A DNA stretch of 64,000 nucleotides from Vigna angularis (Eukaryota; Streptophyta; Magnoliopsida; Fabales; Fabaceae): positions 23,300,501 to 23,364,500 of the forward strand of contig NC_068971.1 of the NCBI RefSeq assembly GCF_016808095.1, given 5' to 3'. Shown here one piece after another: positions 20,168-28,548 of this stretch (within the stretch, counting starts at the first letter, position 1; each line of letters opens with the position of its first letter). The notes beneath the pieces were generated by a model, which worked only from the letters and a program-made list of their open reading frames with translations, was not told the DNA's origin and searched no databases. The position numbers were made by a program, and so were the translations under genes.

Positions 20168-23100
20168 ATGTGGTGTCTTGACAGTGGATGTTCAAAACAC
20201 ATGACCGGAGATAAAAAGAAATTTACAAGCTTCCGGAAAAAGGAACGAGGCTTTGTCACCTATGGTGATAACAACAAAGGAAAAATCCTTGGAATTGGAG
20301 ATATTGGAAGTGAAGATACCTTGATGATCAAAGACGTGCTATATGTGGAAGGATTAAAGCATAACTTAATTAGCATTAGTCAATTATGTGATAAAGGATT
20401 CAAGGTAACCTTCGAACAAAATTCTTGCACTATTTATAAAGATGATTCTTCTGAAATTGCTTTGAAAGGAATTAGGCATAACAATATTTATTTGATTGAT
20501 TTGGAAAATGCATCAAATAGGAATATTTCATGTTTAGTAGTAAAAGAAGAAAATCCATGGTTATGGCATAAAAGAGCTGCACATATTCATATGCAACAAT
20601 TGAATAAACTCATTTCTAAAGACTTAGTAATTGGTCTACCAAAACTAAAATATGTGAAAAATAAATTGTGTGATGCATGTCAAAAGGGAAAACAAGTGAA
20701 ATCATCTTTCCATTCGAAAAATGTTGTTTCTAGTTTAAAACCCTTAGAACTTTTGCACATGGATTTATTTGGTCCCTCTAGGATAAAAAGTTTTGGAGGA
20801 AATTATTATGCTTTAGTTATTGTGGATGATTATTCAAGATATACTTGGACCTTCTTTCTTACTCTTAAAAGTGAAGCTTTCAAAGAATTTAAAAAGTTTG
20901 CAAATTTAGTTCAAAATGAAAAGGACTTGAAAATAAAGGCTATTAGAAGTGACCATGGAGGTGAATTTCAAAATGAATCTTTTGAAACTTTTTGTGAAGA
21001 ATATGGCATTTCTCATAATTTTTCTGCACCTAGAACTCCTCAACAAAATGGAGTTGTAGAAAGAAAGAATAGATCCTTAGAGGAACTTGCTTGAACTATG
21101 TTAAATGAATATAGTGTTCCTAAACAATTTTGGGCTGATGCTGTGAGTACTGCATGTTATGTATTGAATAGAATGCTTATTAGGCCAATTTTGAAATGTA
21201 CTCCTTATGAACTTTTTAAAGGTAGAAAACCAAATGTTTCACATTTAAGAATTTTTGGATGCAAATGTTTTGTCTTAAATAATGGAAAACAAAATTTAGG
21301 AAAATTTGATTCCAAATCCGATGAAGCTATTTTTCTAGGATATTCTCTAACTAGCAAAGCTTATAGAGTTTTTAATCGGAAAACACTTGAAATAGAAGAA
21401 TCTGTGCATGTTGTCTTTGATGAAATTGTGGACCTTGAGGTAAAACCTCTTGAGTCAGATGAATCAGATGCAGGTGAAAATGAAGACTTGCAAAAGACAA
21501 CCAATGAAGAGAAAATGAATAATCCTCAAGATGATGAAGATCTAAACAAAATATGGCAACAACCTAGAGGATTATCATTGGACAACATCATTGGCGACAT
21601 ATCAAAAGGGGTAAACACTAGAAGAAATTTAGTTAATTTTTGTATGAATGTAGCTTTTATGTCGCAGATTGAACCTAAGAACATTAAGGAAGCTCTTCAA
21701 GATGAACAATGGTGTATAGCAATGCAAGAAGAACTCAACCAGTTTGAAAGAAATCAAGTTTGGGAATTGATTCCTAGAGAAGATACTCATCAAGTAATTG
21801 GAACAAAATGGGTATTTAGAAACAAACTGGATGAAGATGGAAACATCACCAAGAATAAAGCTAGGCTTGTGGCTCAAGGATATAGTCAAGAAGAAGGTAT
21901 AGATTATGATGAGACATATGCTCCAGTTGCCAGGTTAGAGGCAATACACCTACTTCTTGCTTATGCATCTATAATGAAATTTAAATTATTTCAAATGGAT
22001 GTTAAAAGTGCATTTCTAAATGGTTTTATAAAAGAAGATGTGTATGTTGAACAACCACCCGGTTTTGAAGATTTTAAATTTCCAAATCACATCTATAAAT
22101 TAAAGAAAGCACTTTATGGTTTAAAACAAGCACCTAGATCTTGGTATGAAAGACTTAGCAATTTTCTTTTAGAAAATGATTTCAATAGAGGAAAAGTTGA
22201 TTCCACTTTGTTTATTAAGCGAGTCGGAAAACATATTTTGATTATTCAAGTATATGTTGATGATATTATTTTTGGATCAACTAATAAATCTCTTTGTGAG
22301 GAATTTTCTAAGACTATGCAGGGTGAATTTGAAATGTCTATGATGGGAGAATTAACATTCTTCCTTGGCCTTCAAATTAAGCAAATGAAAGAAGGTACGT
22401 TCATTTCTCAAACTAAGTATTGTAGAGAAATTCTTAAAAAGTTTGAAATGGACAAAGCAAAGGAAGCATCTACTCCTATGGGAACCTCTTGCTATCTTGA
22501 CAAAGATGAGTCAGGTAAAGAGGTAAATCAAACTAAATATAGATGTATGATAGGTTCTTTGCTATATCTCACTGCTAGTCGACCAGATATTATGCAAAGT
22601 GTTTGTGTGTGCGCTAGGTATCAATCTAGTCCTAGAGAATCTCACCTTACTGCAGTTAAAAGAATATTGAAATATCTTAAGGGAACTACATCATTTGGTT
22701 TATGGTATCCATCTGGAACGGAACCTAGTCTTGTAGGATTTTCAGATGCTGATTATGGAGGTTGTAAGATAGATAGAAAAAGCACTAGTGGAACATGTCA
22801 TCTTCTAGGTAGCTCCTTAGTTTCTTGGCATTCTAAGAAACAAGCCTGTGTAGCCTTATCTACCACTGAGGCTGAATATATTGCTGCGGGAAATTGCTGT
22901 GCACAAATCTTATGGATGAAACAGCAATTAGAAGATTATGACATTCACTTAGATCATATACCACTTAAGTGTGATAATACAAGTGCAATAAACCTTACAA
23001 AGAATCCCATAATGCACTCTAGAACCAAGCACATTGAGATTAGGCATCACTTTCTTAGAGATCATGTGCAAAAAGGAGATTGTGAAATAGAGTATATTGA

Positions 23101-23197
23101 TACCCAACACCAATTAGCTGATATTTTCACCAAAGCATTGCCTAAAGATAGATTCTATGAGCTTAGAAGAGACCTAGGGATATTAAAAACATGTTAA
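20168..23197 (+). pseudogene. pol: Sirevirus Pol: protease, integrase, RT and RNase H, one internal stop
   Basis: One frame from ATG 20168 to 23197 with a single TGA at 21092-21094. It begins almost on the aspartic-protease motif (LDSGCSKHMTGD). Then come the GAG-pre-integrase histidine/cysteine region (LWHKRAAHIHM, CDACQKGKQ), the integrase core D,D,E residues (HMDLFG, RSDHGGEF, VVERKN; 20755-21066), RVT_2 reverse transcriptase ([26 protein letters not shown] at 22253-22264) and RNase H ([33 protein letters not shown]). Both catalytic sets look complete. The TGA follows RSLEELA just after the integrase core and is probably a CGA-to-TGA transition. The protein part N-terminal to the protease motif would have to be read through the stop cluster after Gag. 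Its wording fits SIRE-type elements. Confidence 0.92.
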
Positions 23198-23517
23198 AAA
23201 TTGAAAAGCTGAACAATTTGCTGATTTTCGGAAATCAGCGTCTGTTAATCGATTAACACGTCCTGTTAATCGATTAACGTTAATCGATTAACACACCCTG
23301 TTAATCGATTAACAACGGTAACCTGCAGTAAATTCTGCAGAATCTAGCCGTTATAAACGGCTATAAACGGTAACTTTTTGAATTTGAACGTTGGGGGGTC
23401 ATTTTTTAGCCTATTTAAACCCATAACATCCCTCATTTTTACCCACTCACTTTACCCATCCCTCTACAAATCAAAATCACTTCATTTCTTCTCTCAAAAT
23501 TCAAATCTCTTGCTCTC
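23198..23517 (+). promoter_or_regulatory. Internal promoter-like region between pol and the third gene
   Basis: Contains one perfect palindrome module (23244-23313), CTAGCCGTT at 23344-23352 (also in the LTR at 17618-17626), repeated AAACGG phrases, a TATA-like CTATTTAAAC at 23411-23420, and a CT-rich leader to the ATG at 23518. The order palindromes, CTAGCCGTT, TATA, CT-rich leader is the same as in the LTR promoter, although in the LTR one more palindrome pair follows CTAGCCGTT. Confidence 0.65.
23244..23313. promoter_or_regulatory. Palindrome module 3 (P-7-PP-7-P), perfect copy
   Basis: Four exact copies of GTTAATCGATTAAC at 23244-23257, 23265-23278, 23279-23292 and 23300-23313, with 7-bp spacers and an abutting central pair. 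Unlike the LTR modules, all four units are exact palindromes. Confidence 0.95.
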
Positions 23518-24651
23518 ATGGCTGAACCATCAAGAAGAAGAAGAAGAAGAAGCTATGGATCGGAAAGCACACCTATTGCACGTGGTCCGAATATTCAAGG
23601 GTGGATTTCCGATGATGGAAAACATGAAGAATATCTACAAATGTGGAAAGAACGCAAGATTCTTCGTCAAAAATTTGTAGATCTCAATTGGTTTACCACA
23701 CATCAATTTCAATTTTCTCAGCAATTGATTGAGCAAGGTGTCCAGCATCTACTGCAACTTCAAGGGAGATATTATCCAGATTTGGTAAGAGTATTCTACT
23801 ACAATCTAAAATCCCAAAACGGTATTATTTACACTCGTGTAAAAGGGATAGATATCATTCTGGATAATGACATTTGGACCAATGTTGCTCATCTTCCCAT
23901 CTTAGAAAATACCATGCATGTGCCAAATGACTTTGGTGATTTTAACAAAATTTTGGCATATCGTTCTTTCATGCGCAACCCTCAACAACCTCTACCAAAT
24001 AGGCGATATCTTCTTGTAGGAAATCTTAGAATGGAGGAAAGGGTTCTTCATTATCTTATTGTATGGTTGTTGTGTCCAAGAGGCTCAAACCTAGCCCAAT
24101 GCTTTGAAATTGATCTCATAATCATGTCTGCCATTACTCAAAATATCAAAATCAATTGGGTAGATCTTATCTCCGACACTATTGTCCGGGCAAAGAGGTA
24201 TGATAGAGGTCATCTTCCATATCCCCTCCTTATTTCCTTAATATGTGTGTATAAAGGAGTTGATGTCACCGGAGAGAAACATCTATCCGTCTTAAGAAGT
24301 CATGAAATTGAGGAATTAGCTTTGCATCAAATGGGATTTATACGCCAAGGAAATATGTTTGTCCGTGCTGAAGATGATATTGCACCAGAAGATGATGCAT
24401 CAGCTGAAGAAGATGAAGATATACCTATGCCTCATCCAACCAATGTTGCTGGACCATCCCATCCTCCCCAAGAATATAGTCTAGAGAGTATATCTAGACA
24501 AATTGCAGATATGGCTTCTATGCAACAATCACGGATGGATGATATGATGGCTTATCATGCTCTTAGATATGATGCAATTGATAATCATCTTAAGGAGATT
24601 GATGAAAAACTGGCAAAACTCTATGTACCCGATAGCGATGATGAGCCCTAG
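23518..24651 (+). CDS. Third Sirevirus gene, putative plant transposon protein family (377 aa)
   Basis: Intact ORF after pol, in the position of the env-like gene of SIRE elements. I see no signal peptide and no convincing membrane span, so an envelope role is not supported. The layout is an arginine run at residues 6-11 (NLS-like), a conserved core (about 55-285, with QGRYYPDLVRVFYYNL, NLRMEERVLHYLIVWLLCP and RGHLPYPLLISLI), an acidic patch (285-301), and a C-terminal coiled-coil-like helix (about 325-370). The wording matches what databases call a putative plant transposon protein domain (recalled, not searched). A homologue with the same layout lies in the PIF/Harbinger element at 34801-35956. 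The start is the first ATG after a TATA-like box and CT-rich leader. Function unknown; a nuclear, oligomeric, possibly DNA-binding protein is inference. Confidence 0.85.
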   Translation: MAEPSRRRRRRSYGSESTPIARGPNIQGWISDDGKHEEYLQMWKERKILRQKFVDLNWFTTHQFQFSQQLIEQGVQHLLQLQGRYYPDLVRVFYYNLKSQNGIIYTRVKGIDIILDNDIWTNVAHLPILENTMHVPNDFGDFNKILAYRSFMRNPQQPLPNRRYLLVGNLRMEERVLHYLIVWLLCPRGSNLAQCFEIDLIIMSAITQNIKINWVDLISDTIVRAKRYDRGHLPYPLLISLICVYKGVDVTGEKHLSVLRSHEIEELALHQMGFIRQGNMFVRAEDDIAPEDDASAEEDEDIPMPHPTNVAGPSHPPQEYSLESISRQIADMASMQQSRMDDMMAYHALRYDAIDNHLKEIDEKLAKLYVPDSDDEP

Positions 24652-24982
24652 GAAATTTATGTTTCTATGCTTTTATTAGTGTGTCCCCTTTATATTTCCT
24701 TGTATGCTTGCATCTTAATATTCAATAAAATGTATGTTGTCTTGTCTTATTCTATGCCTACATGCTTTTATTAAGGGGGAGTATAATTTCTAATCAAATT
24801 AGGGGGAGCACTCATTCATCACTTTTTAATTATGATCAAAAAGGGGGAGAAATATTTAAAGCCTTAAACTTATTTCTAAGTACCCTAACCATTATTTCTT
24901 CCTTAAGTTGTGTTTCAAATACAGATTATTACCAAAAGCTTTAAATCAAGAAAGTTTTGATCATCATCAAAAAGGGGGAGAT
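24652..24982 (+). other. Sirevirus 3' untranslated region with repeated polypurine tracts
   Basis: Purine tracts of the form AA(A)GGGGGAG occur near 24774, 24801, 24841 and 24970. The last (AAAAAGGGGGAGAT) abuts the 3' LTR and is the probable primer for plus-strand DNA. Multiple PPTs are a known Sirevirus trait. AATAAA at 24723-24728 could serve as a poly(A) signal for the third gene. Confidence 0.85.
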
Positions 24983-26076
24983 TGTTAGCAAATTGATGAA
25001 GATGAAGTTTTGATGATGTCCAATTCAAGTCAAGAACAAACAAGACTCATGAAGAATGATCTTTGAAGACTTGTAATCTTTTGTAATAATTGTATGAACA
25101 TAGGAAAATTAGTAGTTTTATGTATGCATTCAAAAGTGATGTAAAAATAAGCCATAAGCAAAATTCTGTGCAGTGCTAATCGATTAACAAGAGGTGCTAA
25201 TTGATTAGCGTTAATCGATTAACAAGGGTTGTTAATCGATTGTTCCAGTGCGCCATGAAGAAGCCCAGCAGTGCAGTGCTAATCGATTAACAGAGGGTGT
25301 TAATCGATTAGCGTTAATCGATTAACAAGGGCTGTTAATCGATTAACAAGGTGAACGTTTGAAAAACTAGCCGTTTTTAGAGCCGTTGAAGTATCCGTTG
25401 GGTTGTTAATCGATTAACCACTGTAGCTAATCGATTAACACAGTCAGAAAGTCTAAAAGCGAAAATGGAGGAGCCTTTGGATGAGTCTATAAATAGACTC
25501 TCATTTTCTCTCAACTCTAACTCTTCCCTTGTGCTCAAGTACTCTGAACTCTTTTGAGAACTCTGTGAAATTGCTGAAGCTAAGGAAACTCTTGTCTGCA
25601 AAGTCCTGAAGTGGTACTGCGGTGACAGAGGAATAGCTTGATCATCCTTGGTGTGTCTGAGGAAGTGTCTGGAAGAGAATCATCCTTCGTGAAGCATTCG
25701 AAGGAGGTGATCATCCTTTGTGAAGATTCAAAGGAGGTGTAAGTTCATCTCTTGTGGTTTCAAGAGAGGTGGTAATTTCTAAACTGTTACAAATTTTTTT
25801 TCTGTGTGACTAATATTTGTAATAGTTTTGTGATAGTGAAAAAGGTTTATCTTGTTTGAGATAAGCGACTGGACGTAGGATCCTAGTGATCTGAACCAGG
25901 ATAAAATACCTGTGTAATTTTTCTCTTTCCCTTACTCTGTTATTTAAGTTTAATTATCTGCTTAGTAAGAAATTAAGAGAAAAATATTAAAAAGGGATAA
26001 TATTTGAATATAACCAATTCACCCCCCCTCTTGGTTTGTTCCCACGCTAACCATTCCGCTGCAGCCGCTCCTGACA
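24983..26076 (+). repeat. Sirevirus 3' LTR (1094 bp)
   Basis: Same length as the 5' LTR. The four differences seen are a C-to-T inside one palindrome (near 25202), C/T near 25230, T/C near 25563, and G/T near 25796. Followed by GTTAC (26077-26081), the target duplication. Confidence 0.96.
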
Positions 26077-26081
26077 GTTAC

Positions 26082-28536
26082 CATCAGATTTTGGTGAAAG
26101 CTAATGATGTGCAGAAGACGACTTTCAGGTCCAGATATGGCCACTACGAGTATGTAGTTATGTCTTTTGGTGTGACTAGTGCTCCAGTCATCTTCATGGA
26201 TTACATGAACAGGATCTTCAGACTGTTCTTAGATAAATTTGTGGTTGTCTTCATAGACGACATACTAGTTTACTCTAAGACTCGGGAAGAGCACGAAGAT
26301 AACCTTAGGACAGTGCTTGGAGTATTGAGAGAGAGGAAGCTTTATGCGAAGCTGTCTAAGTGTGAGATATGGATGAAAGAGGTTCATTGTCTAGGGCATG
26401 TCCTTTCAGCTGGCGGAGTTGTTGTGGATCCAGCTAAGGTACAAGCAGTGCTTTAGTGGGAGAGGCCAAAGACTGTTATGGAAGTCACGAGCTTTGTGGG
26501 TTTAGCGGGCTATTATCGCCGCTTTATTGAGAACTTTGCAAGGATTGTAACGCCGTTGACGTAGTTGACTAGGAAAGATCAGCCTTTTGCTTAGACTGAC
26601 AAGTGTGAAGTTAGCTTTCAAGATCTAAAGCAAAGGTTGACTAACGCTCCAGTATTGGTTATTCCTGACACAGGTAAATCTTTTGAGGTTTTTTGTGATG
26701 CTTCCTATCAAGGGCTGGGGTGTGTGTTGATGCAAGAGAAGAGAGTGGTCGCTTATGCCTCAAGACAACTCAAGGTACATGAGAAGAATTATCCTACTCA
26801 TGACTTGGAGTTGGCCGTTGTGGTTTTCGCTTTGAAGATTTGGAGGCACTACTTGTATGGTGTACAATTTCAAGTTTATAGTGATCATAAGAGTTTGAAA
26901 TACCTCTTTGATCAGAAAAAGCTGAATATGAGACAAAGGAGATGGATGGAGTTCCTTAAGGATTATGATTTTGATCTATTGTACCATCCTAGGAAAGCTA
27001 ATGTGGTAGCTGATGCGTTAAGCAGAAAGACTGTGCACATGTCTTCATTAATGATTAGAGAGTTGGAGTTAGTTGAAGGGTTTAGAGATTTTAAGTTACA
27101 GGTTGAATTAAAGCCTGACAGCATTAGATGCAATAGATTGGTGGTGTCTAGTAGATTATTAGAGCGTGTTAAAGAAGGGCAGTTATTAGACACCGAGCTT
27201 CAGAAGTCAATAGCTTTAATTGGTACTGAACAAGGAAAAGACTTCAATACAGGGACAGATGGACTCTTATGGTTCAGAGGTAGGACGTGTGTTCCTAATG
27301 ATGGAGAAGTAAAGAGGTTGATACTTGAGGAAGGACACAAAAGTCGTTTTAGCATGCATCCAGGCATGACTAAGATGTACCAAGACATCAAGGAGTCCTT
27401 CTGGTGGTCAGGTATGAAGAGGGACGTAGCCCAGTTTGTTGCTTCTTGTCTAACTTGCCAAAAGGCTAAAGTTGAGCATCAGAGACCGGGGGCATTATTG
27501 CAGCAGTTAGAGATTCTGGAGTGGAAGTGGGATAGCATAGCCATGGACTTTATTACCCATTTACCATGCACAGTTAGAGGTCCATGGCGAAGCTGGCAAA
27601 ACTTTATATCAAGGAGATCGTGAGACTACACGACGTCCCCTTTAGCATCATATCCGATAGAGATCCGCGCTTCACTTCTAGATTCTGGCAGACGCTTCAG
27701 AGTGAGATGTGCAGCAGATTGCAGATGAGCTCAGCTTACCATCCCTAAATAGATGGTCAGTCAGAGAGGACGATCCAGTCACTAGAGGACTTGCTGAAGA
27801 TGTGTGTCTTGGATCACTTGGGCGCCTGGGATAAGGTATTATCGTTGGTGGAGTTTACCTACAACAACAGTTACCAGGCAAGTATAGGTATGGCGTCGTT
27901 CAAAGCACTATATGGAAGACGCTGCAGAACACTATTATGTTGGTTTCAGGATGGCGAGGCAGTGTTGACTAGGCCAGAGCTTGTGCAGCAAACTACGAAG
28001 AAGGTGAAGCTCATACAGGAGAGGATGCAGGCATCTCAAAGTAGGCAGAAGTCCTATGCTGATCGGAGCCACAGACCACTAGAGTTTACATTGGGGACCA
28101 TGTGTTCCTTCGAGTGACCCCTACTATTGGTGTGGGAAGGGCCATTCGTGCTAGGAAACTATCTCCTAGGTATCTTAGTCCTTACCAGATTCTGCGGCAC
28201 ATCGGACCAGTGGCTTATGAGATAGCCATGCCACCCCGGTTGGCTAATCTTCATCCAGTCTTTCACGTCTCACAACTTAGGAAATATGTACCAAATCCGT
28301 CTCATGTACTAGAAGCTGAAGACGTGCATATTCGAGAAGATCTATCTTTGGAGGTGCAACCAGTTAGAATTGAGGGAAGCCAGAACAAGCAGCTTAGAGG
28401 CAAAACCATCAGCCTTGTCAAAGTCATCTGGATAGTAGAACGGGTGACTCTACCTGGGAGTTTGAGGAAGAGATGCGGGAGTCTTATCCTCAACTATTCT
28501 CTGGTAAGACTAATTTTCGAGGTCAAAAATTTTTGA
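26082..28536 (+). pseudogene. Gypsy RT (rest), RNase H and integrase, broken
   Basis: RT resumes after the Sirevirus duplication with the Q-I-L segment. The catalytic FIDD motif is near 26250-26262. Next come the thumb (PKTVMEVTSFVGLAGYYRRF), RNase H ([15 protein letters not shown] near 26692; [10 protein letters not shown]), the integrase zinc-binding region ([23 protein letters not shown]; about 27336-27475), the core and the C-terminal region (LHPVFHVSQLRKYVP). TAG/TAA stops lie at 26454-26456, 26563-26565, 26593-26595 and 27747-27749. Between [10 protein letters not shown] and [10 protein letters not shown] the integrase core has lost a segment holding its first catalytic Asp region, with a frame change near 27580. 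Another frameshift lies near 28105. Non-functional. Confidence 0.9.
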
Positions 28537-28548
28537 TGTGTGGGAGAA

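Larger units (their letters stand above)
17234..26076 (+). mobile_element. Ty1/Copia Sirevirus (SIRE-type) with an extra 3' gene; young insertion
   Basis: 8843 bp with identical-length 1094-bp LTRs, tRNA-Met primer site, gag with CCHC knuckles, protease-integrase-RT-RNase H, an extra ORF downstream of pol, repeated polypurine tracts and a perfect GTTAC duplication. Sireviruses are the Copia clade with an extra ORF after pol and multiple PPTs. By eye the two LTRs differ at 4 of 1094 positions (about 0.4%), so the insertion is recent. The pol frame has one internal TGA. The element carries palindrome arrays in both LTRs and before its third gene. Confidence 0.95.

Noticed and set aside
23518..24651. 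Third Sirevirus gene as a viral envelope gene
   Set aside because: The position matches the env-like ORF of SIRE elements, but I see no signal peptide, no clear membrane anchor and no fusion-peptide-like stretch. The N-terminus is arginine-rich and a homologue occurs in a DNA transposon.
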